From Sporomusaceae bacterium UBA7701 (lineage in GTDB: Bacteria; Bacillota; Negativicutes; Sporomusales; UBA7701): DNA of 64,000 bases. The notes under the pieces were generated by a model, which was given only the letters and a program-made list of their open reading frames with translations, did no database searches and was not told where the DNA came from. The stretch is taken from the NCBI GenBank assembly GCA_002482545.1, contig DLGF01000020.1, forward strand, positions 1-64,000, written 5' to 3'. Positions within the stretch are counted from its first letter, which is position 1. Each line of letters begins with the position of its first letter. Shown piece by piece: positions 44,693 through 52,859 of this stretch. The position numbers were made by a program, and so were the translations under genes.

Positions 44693-45460
44693 TTAAGTCA
44701 GGACCCAGTAAGCGCCGCCGTCCGGGGTCCTGTCCATGAAGCCGTATTCGATCAAATACCGGCGCAGTGTGGCATAGTCCGGGTAAAAAGCCTGCAGAAT
44801 GCCGTTAACCTGTTGTTCGGTGTATTTTTTCCCCGGTTCGAATTGTTTGTGGAGGTGCTTTAAGATAATCACCTTCCGCTTCTCCTTGGCGGGAAAGGTC
44901 GCAAGGGGACCGCCCGGCCCCTGCGGGAGATACTGGGCGAGGACCTTTTCATTCTCCTCCTGGGTGATGGCGAACCGCTCGTCCACCTGCCGCGCGGAGC
45001 GGGGGATGCCGATGAAAGTCTGGCGCTTGGGCGTATTTCGCTCCAATAGCTCCATGATCGCCAGAAAAACCTTGGCTTGTTTCTGCTTTTCCCGCAGGAC
45101 GAAGCGATGGTTGCGGATGGTTGAAGTGCTCCCGATATCGGCCTCTTTGGCGATTTCGCCATCGGTCAGACCGCGGTGAAAAAGCTCCAGCAACCGGCGC
45201 TGGTGATCGGTAAGGCCTGTCAGTTTCTTGTCCAGGCTCAGCAGGAACTGGAAGGCGGAGCCATGGGCCTGCTCGACATGAAGCTCGGTCATCTTCCCGG
45301 CCTCGTACAGGGCGGAGCCGAGTGGATAGACGGTCCCCCGGACAAAACGCGCGCCGCAGGCCAGGCAAATATATTCCTCGGTCGCGGGACTGTACAGGTA
45401 ACCTCGCTTGAGTTCTTCCAGGGAGGCTTGCCAAAATAAATCCGTAAAATTGTTATCCAA
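44693..45460 (-). CDS. HTH regulator with DUF2087 domain
   Basis: 255 residues. CLACG near residue 33 opens a possible half zinc site; LTDHQRRLLELFHRGLTDGEIAKEADI is a LuxR-type HTH. The C-terminus (RKVIILKHLHKQFEPGKKYTEQQVN, then a DYATLRRYLIEYGFMDR block) is the DUF2087 domain. Likely a DNA-binding protein. The inverted repeat ATAAAC-N13-GTTTAT lies upstream and may be its operator. Confidence 0.85.
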   Translation of the reverse strand: MDNNFTDLFWQASLEELKRGYLYSPATEEYICLACGARFVRGTVYPLGSALYEAGKMTELHVEQAHGSAFQFLLSLDKKLTGLTDHQRRLLELFHRGLTDGEIAKEADIGSTSTIRNHRFVLREKQKQAKVFLAIMELLERNTPKRQTFIGIPRSARQVDERFAITQEENEKVLAQYLPQGPGGPLATFPAKEKRKVIILKHLHKQFEPGKKYTEQQVNGILQAFYPDYATLRRYLIEYGFMDRTPDGGAYWVLT

Positions 45461-45488
45461 TCAAATCATCCTTTTGTTTACTTATTTC

Positions 45489-45513
45489 ATAAACAATATA
45501 ACATTTCGTTTAT
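45489..45513. promoter_or_regulatory. Inverted repeat upstream of DUF2087 regulator
   Basis: ATAAAC (45489-45494) and GTTTAT (45508-45513) separated by 13 AT-rich bases, about 30 bases before the gene start. Candidate autoregulatory operator. Confidence 0.4.
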
Positions 45514-45656
45514 AATAAGTCAAACGGATAAAACTGGGCGAGGGACCGGGAGCAGGGAGCCTGGCCGGCTCCGTCCGGGGAGGATAATCGTCCTGAAATC
45601 CATTTTGCCCAACTGCTCTGTTTATAACCGGGAGCGGAGGTGATTCAGGCATAATA

Positions 45657-45698
45657 AAAGCCGGACAAGCCGATCCATGCTCGACCTGTCCGGTTTTA
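45657..45698 (-). terminator. Terminator
   Basis: ACCGGACA / TGTCCGGC stem; on the minus strand followed by TTTTATTAT. It ends the small coiled-coil gene. Confidence 0.75.
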
Positions 45699-45709
45699 TC
45701 CACGAAGGG

Positions 45710-45943
45710 TCATCGGGGCGAATCAGGGGTGTTTTCCAGCTCTTTGATCTGGTGTTCCAGTTGGCTCAGCCTTTCGGTCAACTGCCGGTATTTTTCCCGC
45801 TGCGCTTTTTCCGCCGCCTGCTTGGCCAGCCTTTCCTGCTTATCTGCCTTTTCCTCCAGGATAAAGCTCCATAAGGCCAGTAGATCTGCCAGGACAGCGA
45901 AAAACAAGGCTAAAACAGCAATGTTTCGGATTAACGCATCCAT
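45710..45943 (-). CDS. Single-pass membrane protein with coiled coil
   Basis: 77 residues: one membrane segment (IAVLALFFAVLADLLALWSFIL, about 7-29) then a strongly charged coiled coil (heptads in EKYRQLTERLSQLEHQIKEL). It would anchor a cytoplasmic helix at the membrane. No family recognised. Confidence 0.65.
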   Translation of the reverse strand: MDALIRNIAVLALFFAVLADLLALWSFILEEKADKQERLAKQAAEKAQREKYRQLTERLSQLEHQIKELENTPDSPR

Positions 45944-45993
45944 GACAACCCCACCATCGTCATAACGATAATATAATATATGCCTGGGGGGGA

Positions 45994-46575
45994 TTATCGG
46001 TTCGTTGCGGCTGTCCGGGCCGTCGGGCCATAGTAAATCAGGTTTTGAAAGCGGGCTGTTTCCCGGCCTGGATTATGATAGGCATGGGGCCGGTCCGCCT
46101 GATAGCGGATAGCGTCTCCAGCCTGTAGCGCATGGGTTTCGCCGCCTATGGCGAGCTCCAGCGATCCTTTGGTGAGCAGCAGATATTCCTCCGACCCGGG
46201 TTCGTGGGGCTCGGAGGAGTGGCGGGCGCCGGCGGCAAGATCAATGACGAAGATTTCGAACCGGCGATCCTGTTCAAAGGGAAAAAACGGATAGACGGTC
46301 ATGCCGTCCCCGCTGTCGATCATCGGCGATATAGCGCATTCGCGTATCAGTTCGACTCTCGGGCGCTGTTCGGTGATCAGCTCGCTAAAGGATACCTTGA
46401 GGCCGGAAGCGATCTTCCAAAGCGTGGCGACGGTGGGGTTGGATTCCGCCCGCTCGATCTGACCGATCATTGCCTTGCTCACTCCGGATAATTCGGCGAC
46501 CTTGTCGAGGCTGAGGCCCCGCTGGCGGCGGAGAGCGGCCAGGTTGGCCCCGATGACGCCGGATAGGTTGTCCAT
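45994..46575 (-). CDS. XRE regulator with C-terminal cupin
   Basis: 193 residues. N-terminal Cro/C1 HTH (LRRQRGLSLDKVAELSGVSKAMIGQIE) and a cupin_2 domain with HSSEPHEPGSEEYLLL and HAYHNPG. The class resembles regulators such as SutR or PuuR that sense small ligands. ATG 46575 follows GGGGGAG. Target genes are not evident. Confidence 0.92.
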   Translation of the reverse strand: MDNLSGVIGANLAALRRQRGLSLDKVAELSGVSKAMIGQIERAESNPTVATLWKIASGLKVSFSELITEQRPRVELIRECAISPMIDSGDGMTVYPFFPFEQDRRFEIFVIDLAAGARHSSEPHEPGSEEYLLLTKGSLELAIGGETHALQAGDAIRYQADRPHAYHNPGRETARFQNLIYYGPTARTAATNR

Positions 46576-46695
46576 AAAACTCCCCCAGTTCTGTGGGTTT
46601 TGCCGACTATACATATAATATAACATGTAAGCAAAAAAACCGGCAAGGAGGCCGGAGCTGCGTCCGGGATACCTTGCGGGAGCGGCGGCAAAAGA

Positions 46696-46722
46696 AGAAC
46701 CAGCCGCTCGGCGGCTGGTTCT
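46696..46722 (-). terminator. Terminator of Cys-rich gene 2
   Basis: AGAACCAGCCGC / GCGGCTGGTTCT perfect stem with 3-base loop, then TCTTTT on the minus strand; 5 bases after the stop. Confidence 0.88.
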
Positions 46723-46726
46723 CTAT

Positions 46727-46993
46727 TCAACGGGGGGCGCAAGGACGTGGGACGCAGCCTATCGGTACGGCGGGGACGCAAGCAGTTGTGGGCAGACAAG
46801 TTGTCGGATAGTACCCAAAGCCGGGGGAGCAAAAACCCTGAGATGCCGGGCGGCAGGGATTGGTATTGCAGGGCAGGCATAATGGACAGCAGGAAACAAA
46901 AGGAAAGCCGAGCGGCAGCGTCTGCCGGGACTGACCAGACCCGTGATCCTTGATGGTCGGTTTGCTCCGCCGGGTACGATGGCGAAGGCGCAT
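46727..46993 (-). CDS. Cys/Pro-rich small protein 2, putative spore coat component
   Basis: 88 residues. Basic N-terminus (MRLRHRTRRSKP), then eleven Cys spread through a Pro-rich tail (SCCPLCLPC, YYPTTCLPTTAC). ATG 46993 follows CGGGAG by about 8 bases. It shares composition and an AC-N17-CATACTAT promoter with the 4220-4495 gene, so both are probably made late in sporulation in the mother cell. Crosslinked coat protein is a likely but unproven role. Confidence 0.7.
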   Translation of the reverse strand: MRLRHRTRRSKPTIKDHGSGQSRQTLPLGFPFVSCCPLCLPCNTNPCRPASQGFCSPGFGYYPTTCLPTTACVPAVPIGCVPRPCAPR

Positions 46994-47028
46994 AATATCA
47001 ACTCCCGGCAAAAAGGTTATTCTTTTAC

Positions 47029-47055
47029 ATAGTATGTTTCCGGAGGCGGAAAGGT
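47029..47055 (-). promoter_or_regulatory. Sigma-K-like sporulation promoter
   Basis: Minus-strand AC, 17 bases, CATACTAT, then TGTAAAAGAA, matching the promoter at 4535-4561 in the -10 and downstream bases. Confidence 0.65.
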
Positions 47056-47293
47056 GCCTGGGACCGGATATTTCCCCGCCGTGGCCCGGGCCAGGGTTTT
47101 TCCGGCGGTAAGCCGTAGCGCCGTACTCCTGTTTGGTTCTGTTCGCCGGAAGAAACTGTATGCATTTTTGCATATGCTCATCCGGTTTCGGCGGCAGCGC
47201 CGGAAGGCATTATAGCGGGATTTTATCGGTCGAGGCCGGGTGGCACAGATCTTGCAAAAAAATACTGACAGTAACAGGGGGAGGAGGAGCGGC

Positions 47294-47491
47294 ATGGATA
47301 ATGCGACATTGCCGCCGGAGGGCAGCGCGGACCAGGCGCCGCCGAAGGCGGAAAATATGGTGGACAAGGCCGGCCGGTGTACGTGCGGCTTGATCCATAT
47401 GGCGTCCCATAACGCCTTCTGCCGGCATTGTGCGGAAAAATTCGCCGGGCCGGCGGATAGGACGGACGACAAGAAAGGACCATCCCGGTAG
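47294..47491 (+). CDS. Small Cys-motif protein
   Basis: 65 residues from ATG 47294 behind GGAGGAGGAGCGG. Disordered N-terminus, then CTC-x-GLIHMASHNAFCRHC: a Cys/His arrangement that can hold one zinc. Basic tail. Unknown function. The frame ends in a terminator hairpin. Confidence 0.6.
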   Translation: MDNATLPPEGSADQAPPKAENMVDKAGRCTCGLIHMASHNAFCRHCAEKFAGPADRTDDKKGPSR

Positions 47492-47506
47492 GGATGGTCT
47501 TTTCTT
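47476..47506. terminator. Bidirectional terminator
   Basis: ACCATCCC / GGGATGGT stem with a 4-base loop and TTTTCTT tail, between convergent small genes; overlaps the stop region of the first. Confidence 0.8.
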
Positions 47507-47715
47507 CAGAGCCTGCGGTCGTATTCCTCGATGAGCGCGTTGATCAGATCGGCGCTGTCCGGCGCTGGAAAGTTGTGGGTGGCCGCCGGAGCGGAAAGGT
47601 TTAAGGACGCTCGGGATGCTGCTGGCTGCGGAAACTCGATGAGCGAGAGCAGGTCTTTCAACACTGTTTCAGACAAACCCAGCGTTTTGGCGGCAATTTG
47701 AACCGGAGTTTCCAA
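47506..47715 (-). CDS. Small hypothetical protein, 69 residues
   Basis: TTG 47715 with AAAGGAGGG 7 bases upstream opens a frame starting with a helical VQIAAKTLGLSETVLKDLL segment, then a Ser/Ala/Pro linker and an acidic end (DLINALIEEYDRRL). The longer frame (to 47871) has no ribosome site. Unknown. Confidence 0.55.
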   Translation of the reverse strand: METPVQIAAKTLGLSETVLKDLLSLIEFPQPAASRASLNLSAPAATHNFPAPDSADLINALIEEYDRRL

Positions 47716-48088
47716 AAGAAAACCCTCCTTTGCAGAGTGGGCTGCCAAAGAGGGAACCGGCCCCCCTTCAGCGCGTTCGGCAGATCCGGTCAAACCAGCT
47801 TTAGCGCTGCCGCGGTAAAGGTGCGATCTGACCTTCCGATTGCCGCTATCCTTGGCAGGGATTCCGGACAAGGACGCGGAAGAAGCTGTATTTATAATCT
47901 CTTTTATTGCAAATTACATGCCAATAGAAGAATTGATAATCTGTCGCCGCCGGTAGCAGGGAAACCTAAGTAGGGCGCGAAGGTGTAAGGTAGAACACAT
48001 TGGCGCGGCAAACGGTATTTCAGTCTGTAGTATGCGGAATTGCAAACGACATATGCATAAATGCCCATGCAGAAGCGGAGGGGTTATT

Positions 48089-49486
48089 TTGGCGGGGATG
48101 GATGTTGCCGGAGAGAACAGGTTACTCTGGAAGATCATCGATTCGTCCTATGACGGCTTGTTTATGACCGACGGGACGGGTCAGATCCTATATTGCAATG
48201 ATGCCTATCTGAGAATTTCCGGGCTTCGGCGCAGTACCCTGCTGGGGCGCCATATCGACGAACTGGTGAGGGAGGGCGTCATTCCCGACGCCTGCTCGCC
48301 GGAAGTCATCCGCACCTCGGTTCCCCTGACCAAAGTGATCGATTATTATCATGGCGTTTCGGCGCTGGTCACCAGCATTCCGGTGGCCGACGAGGGCGGG
48401 CGGATCGTCCGGGTTGTTTCCAATGTAAGGGATATCACCGAACTGATGCGAATCAGGGCGCAATTGAAGGATAGCAAGGATTTAAACGAGGAATACCGCC
48501 GGAAGCTGCGGCAGGTGGAAAAAAACGGCCGCGAGGACCGGGAGCTGCTGGTGGTCAGCCCGGCGATGGAGCGGGTGGTGAAGCTGGCGGAACGGGTCAG
48601 CCAAGTCTCATCGCCGGTATTGATTCAGGGGGAATCCGGAGTGGGCAAGGATATGCTGGCCCGCTTCATTCACGACAACGGGGACGAGCGCGCCGATCGC
48701 CCGTTTGTCCAGATTAACTGCAGCGCAATCCCGGAAACCTTGCTGGAATCGGAACTCTTTGGATATGAGGCCGGGGCCTTCACGGGCGCTTCCAAAAAGG
48801 GCAAGGTCGGGCTATTCGAGCTGGCGAACAACGGCACCCTGTTTTTGGATGAAATCGGGGAGATGCCGGCAGCTCTTCAGGTCAAGCTGCTGGACGTGCT
48901 GCAGCGGGGAAAAGTGTACCGGCTGGGGGGAACCAAGACGGTTCAGGTCCGGGCGAGGATTATCGCCGCGACGAATACCAATTTGGAAAGATTGCTGGAG
49001 GAGGGGCGGTTCCGGCGCGACCTTTATTACCGGCTGAGCGTCATTCCGATTGTCATTCCTCCTTTGCGGGAGCGGCGGGAAGACATCATTCCGCTCATCG
49101 CTCATTTTATGGAGCGGATCAACCGCAAATTCAACTGGACGAAAACCATGACGCCTGCCGCGGCGGATATGCTGACCCGCTACGGCTGGCCGGGCAATGT
49201 CCGGGAATTGCGGAACGTCGTCGAGCACATGATGGTTGTGGCTGATAAGGAGACGGTTGACGAGTCGCATATTCCCGCCGCTGTCGCCGAAGAGGTTTCC
49301 CTCAAGCCGGCGGTGCCGGTCGGGCAATTGCCCGACAGCAGTCTGAAGGCCGTTATGGAGGCTGTGGAGCGGGAGGTTATCGCCAAGACGATCGTTGCCT
49401 GCGGCTCGATGCGGCGGGCGGCGGACCGGCTGGGCATCGACCTGTCGACGCTGGTGCGCAAAAAGCGCAAACACGGCATCAAGTGA
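48089..49486 (+). CDS. Sigma-54-dependent activator with PAS domain
   Basis: About 465 residues. PAS sensor (about 15-125: DGLFMTDGTGQILYCNDAYL), a helical linker, an AAA+ domain with Walker A GESGVGKD, GAFTGA loop in YEAGAFTGASKKG and Walker B LFLDEIGE, and a C-terminal Fis-type HTH (MRRAADRLGIDLSTLVRKK). TTG 48089 follows GGAGGGG by 5 bases; ATG 48098 is the alternative. No -24/-12 promoter seen next to it, so its target is elsewhere. Confidence 0.93.
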   Translation: MAGMDVAGENRLLWKIIDSSYDGLFMTDGTGQILYCNDAYLRISGLRRSTLLGRHIDELVREGVIPDACSPEVIRTSVPLTKVIDYYHGVSALVTSIPVADEGGRIVRVVSNVRDITELMRIRAQLKDSKDLNEEYRRKLRQVEKNGREDRELLVVSPAMERVVKLAERVSQVSSPVLIQGESGVGKDMLARFIHDNGDERADRPFVQINCSAIPETLLESELFGYEAGAFTGASKKGKVGLFELANNGTLFLDEIGEMPAALQVKLLDVLQRGKVYRLGGTKTVQVRARIIAATNTNLERLLEEGRFRRDLYYRLSVIPIVIPPLRERREDIIPLIAHFMERINRKFNWTKTMTPAAADMLTRYGWPGNVRELRNVVEHMMVVADKETVDESHIPAAVAEEVSLKPAVPVGQLPDSSLKAVMEAVEREVIAKTIVACGSMRRAADRLGIDLSTLVRKKRKHGIK

Positions 49487-49661
49487 GCGGGCGCCAGGCC
49501 CGGCGGGTCTCTAGAGGAGCGGCGCGGCAGGAATCCGTACGCTGCAGGGGGAATTTCCATATGGGGCGCGGAAAATGTAATAGGGTTGTGAGGCCGCTGT
49601 TATTGACTCCGGCCGGCCGGCGCATTGTATAATTTACCTGTTAGGGACAAGGGGGGAGAGG

Positions 49662-50357
49662 ATGAGGCCCCAAAGCGCATTTTTGATCGTGGAAAAGGGC
49701 ACGCCTTTTGAGAAGGGAACGCGGGTGGCGTTGCAGGACAACAGCTTGCTGGTAGGCAGAGCCGCCAGTTCGATACTGCCGGATGTAGGCTTTGATAATT
49801 TTTTGATTTCCCGCAAGCATTGCATGGTGGAGTGCAGCACTGAGAAGTGGTCGATCCGGGATTTGAACAGCAAGCATGGAACGACCCTGAACGGATCGAG
49901 GCTGGAGCCGGAGCGGGCATATCCTTTGCGAAACGGCGACCGGGTGGGGCTGGCGGAGAACGCTGCCCTTTTGCGCTATATCGAAACCTGGGAATTCGAA
50001 AAGACGATCGACTTGAGCAGTACCCAGCCCCAAAGAGGGATGCGGGGGAAGAGCCTCGCTGAGCCTGTTGCGGCCGACCTGGCCAAGATGGAATTGGTCG
50101 TCGACGGGACGCCGGTTCCGCTGTCGGTCAAGGAATGGAACCTGTTCGCGCTTTTATACCAGCACCGCAACAAAGTGGTCGATTACGGAGCCATCCGCTC
50201 TGCCGTATGGCCGGAGCGCAACTGGGACAACAGCCAGATCCCCGATGTGGGGGTAGAGGAAGTGAATGTCCTTATTTACCGGGTCCGCAAGAAGCTGGGC
50301 GATCATGGCAAAGCGCTGCGAACGGTCAGGGGCCGCGGATGCATCCTGGAGCTCTAG
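49662..50357 (+). CDS. FHA domain-winged helix (PhoB-type) protein
   Basis: 231 residues with an unusual order: an FHA domain first (LLVGRAASS ... ISRKHCMVECS ... DLNSKHGTTLNG, all phosphothreonine-binding residues visible) and an OmpR/PhoB-type DNA-binding domain last (LSVKEWNLFALLYQHRNKVVDY ... VYRVRKKL-like helix, RGRGCILEL). Suggests a transcription factor read out by Ser/Thr phosphorylation. ATG 49662 follows AAGGGGGG. The structured RNA begins 13 bases after its stop. Confidence 0.9.
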   Translation: MRPQSAFLIVEKGTPFEKGTRVALQDNSLLVGRAASSILPDVGFDNFLISRKHCMVECSTEKWSIRDLNSKHGTTLNGSRLEPERAYPLRNGDRVGLAENAALLRYIETWEFEKTIDLSSTQPQRGMRGKSLAEPVAADLAKMELVVDGTPVPLSVKEWNLFALLYQHRNKVVDYGAIRSAVWPERNWDNSQIPDVGVEEVNVLIYRVRKKLGDHGKALRTVRGRGCILEL

Positions 50358-50369
50358 TAGAAACCACCA

Positions 50370-50735
50370 CAGGCTGGCGAGAAAGACCCATCTGCGGCGC
50401 ACCCGCAAGAGGTAGCCCGCGCCTCTAAGCATGCGGGCTAAGACCTTGCGCACTTGGCTCTAAGAGCGCTTGCTTGCGTACGCCCCCAAGTACGCGGTTT
50501 CCTGCCGGAACGCGGAAGATGTTTATGAACGCTCCGACGCTGCCGCTTCCCTCCACTTATCATAAACATCTTCCGGCCAGTACACTTTGGCCCGCATACT
50601 GTTCGTGGATCCATTTGCAGATAAGCAACAGACGCTGAAAGGACCCTCGAAATCAGGACGTGCATCTGGACCTTCTCGCCAGCCTGGGTTTGCCAACAGC
50701 CTGACCACCACTGAATGTCAGTGGTGGTTTTTTTT
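50370..50735 (+). ncRNA. Structured RNA, family copy 2 (unassigned), with terminator
   Basis: CAGGCTGGCGAGAA (50370-50383) pairs perfectly with 50673-50686, closing a domain of about 317 bases. Inside are TAGCCCGC/GCGGGCTA, GCGTAC/GTACGC and a 14-bp GGAAGATGTTTATG-type hairpin. An intrinsic terminator ACCACCACTGA / TCAGTGGTGGT plus eight T ends at 50735, fixing the + strand. Sequence blocks match copy 1 at 43266-43418. No coding frame fits. Possibly a raiA-class or similar large RNA; unconfirmed. Confidence 0.75.
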
Positions 50736-50862
50736 GGCATTTGTTAGGCTGCTGTAAGTCGCCGGTTATAGGTTTTTTTCCGCGATTCCGCTAAGATGAT
50801 GGTGGAAGGCCGCGTTTCGGCGGCTGGTGAAGTTACAATTGCAACCCAAAGGAGGATATGGG

Positions 50863-51666
50863 ATGAGAGGCAACTTGCTAGCGGGACTTTTGGCGGCTTG
50901 GCTGGTGTGGCTCGCGCCGGCCGGCGCAAGCGCCGCCGGTATGGTGATCTGGGAAGACCTGGGCCGGTACTTCGCCGGATACACCGGAAGTTTCGTGCTG
51001 TATGACGAGGACCGGGACCAATATATCATTTATAATGAAGCGCAGAGCGAGAAGCGGTTGAGTCCGTGTTCCAGCTTCAAAATCTACAACTCGCTCATCG
51101 GTCTGGAAACAGGGGTGCTGAACCAGGAAGACGCCCTTACCCGGGAAAAATGGGATGGGAATTCCTACTCTATCCCGGCCTGGAATAAAGACCAGACGCT
51201 CGCTACGGCGACCCGGGATTCGGTGGTGTGGTATTTCCAGCGGCTGGCCTCGCGGATCGGACCCGACCGGATGCAGGATTACCTGGACCGGCTGGACTAC
51301 GGAAACCGCGACATAACCGGAGGGGCGACTACCTTCTGGCTGCAGTCCTCTTTGCAGATATCCGCCAAGGAGCAGGTGGAAATGCTGCGCCGCATCTCCT
51401 CCGGGGATTCTCCCTTCTCCAGCCGGAATCTGGAGATCGTAAAGCGGAATATCACTCTGGAAGACGCGGACGGAGTCCGGCTGATGGGCAAAACGGGCTC
51501 CGGCTACGGGAACAATAAGTGGCTTCTCGGTTGGTTTGTCGGAATGGTGGAACGTGACGGCAAGCGGTACTTTTTTGCCACCAATGTCGAAAATGGGCCG
51601 GAAGCTAACGGCGGCAAGGCTCGTGACATCACCCGCGCCCTTTTGAAGAAACTGGGGATCCTATAG
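50863..51666 (+). CDS. Class D beta-lactamase (OXA-type)
   Basis: 267 residues with a signal peptide ending near GASAAG. All class D motifs are in place: active-site Ser70-x-x-Lys73, Ser120-Val-Val, Tyr146-Gly-Asn and Lys210-Thr-Gly, with WF near residue 224. Predicted to be secreted and hydrolyse penicillins, like the intrinsic class D enzymes known from other Firmicutes. ATG 50863 follows GGAGGATATGG. No mobile element or resistance gene is adjacent, so it looks resident. Confidence 0.94.
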   Translation: MRGNLLAGLLAAWLVWLAPAGASAAGMVIWEDLGRYFAGYTGSFVLYDEDRDQYIIYNEAQSEKRLSPCSSFKIYNSLIGLETGVLNQEDALTREKWDGNSYSIPAWNKDQTLATATRDSVVWYFQRLASRIGPDRMQDYLDRLDYGNRDITGGATTFWLQSSLQISAKEQVEMLRRISSGDSPFSSRNLEIVKRNITLEDADGVRLMGKTGSGYGNNKWLLGWFVGMVERDGKRYFFATNVENGPEANGGKARDITRALLKKLGIL

Positions 51667-51712
51667 ATAACGATTTCCCGCGGCCGGCGTCTGGGCGACG
51701 CGGCGCTGATTC

Positions 51713-51737
51713 AGGCTCCTGAGGGAGCCTTTTTTTA
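51713..51737 (+). terminator. Terminator of beta-lactamase gene
   Basis: AGGCTCC / GGAGCCT stem with 4-base loop and seven T residues. Confidence 0.9.
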
Positions 51738-51754
51738 TAGAAATGTGGAAGAAG

Positions 51755-51784
51755 TTGACAACCAATGCGGGGCTATGCTATTCT
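51755..51784 (+). promoter_or_regulatory. Promoter of GntR operon
   Basis: TTGACA (51755-51760), 18-base spacer, TATTCT (51779-51784). Confidence 0.65.
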
Positions 51785-51803
51785 GTGCATAGAGTGCTAT
51801 AAA

Positions 51804-51817
51804 ACTAGTAATCTAGT
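51804..51817. promoter_or_regulatory. Candidate GntR operator
   Basis: ACTAG-TAAT-CTAGT, a perfect inverted repeat about 20 bases past the -10, placed for autoregulation. Confidence 0.4.
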
Positions 51818-51878
51818 GAATATGGGAAGCTGATTGTGGTTGAATCCGGTGTAAGCCGGGGATGGGCAGGAGGCGCTG

Positions 51879-52859
51879 ATGGAGTTTCAAATTGATAAAG
51901 GAAGCGAGTTACCGATTTACCAGCAACTGAAGGAGCAGGTCAAATATTTTATGCTCAGCGGCGGCTTGAAGCCCGGCGACAAGCTCCCGCCGCCCAAGGA
52001 CCTGGCCGGGTATTTGCGGATTAACCGCAATACCGTGATTGTGGCCTACAAAGAACTGGAAAAGGAGGGGCTGATTGTGACCAAGCACGGCCAGGGCACC
52101 TATCTGGCCGAGAACCTGCCCGCGCTGCCGGGCGACGGACGCCGGCGGGAACTGGTCGCCGTGGCGGCGGAAGCCATCGAGCGGGCCAAGGAGCTCGGAT
52201 TTTCGGCGCGCGATCTGTTCACCGTCGTATATGGGCAGGCGGTGCTGCGACTGGAACGGGGCATCGGCCGGAGGTTGCTGTTTGTTGAATGCAACCGGCC
52301 GGATCTGGATTTCTATGTGGCTGAACTCAGTGAAGCGCTGGGGGTGGAGGTTACGGGCTGTTTGGTGGCGGAACTGCCGGAGATGCTGGAAAACGACGCG
52401 GTTCGCAGCGCAGACCTCTGGGTCACGACTTTTTTCCATGTCGAGGATGTCAAGGCCCTGGCCGAGGCGGCGGGAAAGGAAGTCTTCGCCGTCATGGTGT
52501 CCCCGGCGCTCGATATTCTGATGCAACTGGGCCAACTGCCAGCCGGCACCAAGGTGGGCCTTGTCTGCGCCGTGGCGCAGGGCGCGGAGTCCATGCGCGG
52601 GTCGCTGGCGGCGGCGGGAATTGATCATGTGGAGATCGCCTGCGCCGGCCTCAATGAGGCCGCGAAATTGGAAGCACTGCTGGGCTGGGCCGATGTCGTC
52701 GTCAGTTCGCGGATGGCATTGGCTGAGGCCGGGAAATTGACGCCCAAGCACCGGGTGCTGCTTAATTTCGCCGAATGCCTTGATAAGGCCGGCGTCCGGC
52801 TGCTGAAGGATTACCTGGCGGAGCGGGCCAGCTTACGGAGAGGAGCAGAGCGCGAATGA
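51879..52859 (+). CDS. GntR-family regulator with large C-terminal domain
   Basis: 326 residues. N-terminal GntR winged HTH (LPIYQQLKEQVKYFMLSGGL, LRINRNTVIVAYKELEKEGL). The 230-residue C-terminal part alternates strands and helices (LLFVECNRPDLDFYVAEL) like a periplasmic-binding or YtrA/MocR-derived effector domain, without a clear aminotransferase Lys. ATG 51879. Its stop overlaps the next gene by 4 bases. Effector unknown. Confidence 0.88.
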   Translation: MEFQIDKGSELPIYQQLKEQVKYFMLSGGLKPGDKLPPPKDLAGYLRINRNTVIVAYKELEKEGLIVTKHGQGTYLAENLPALPGDGRRRELVAVAAEAIERAKELGFSARDLFTVVYGQAVLRLERGIGRRLLFVECNRPDLDFYVAELSEALGVEVTGCLVAELPEMLENDAVRSADLWVTTFFHVEDVKALAEAAGKEVFAVMVSPALDILMQLGQLPAGTKVGLVCAVAQGAESMRGSLAAAGIDHVEIACAGLNEAAKLEALLGWADVVVSSRMALAEAGKLTPKHRVLLNFAECLDKAGVRLLKDYLAERASLRRGAERE

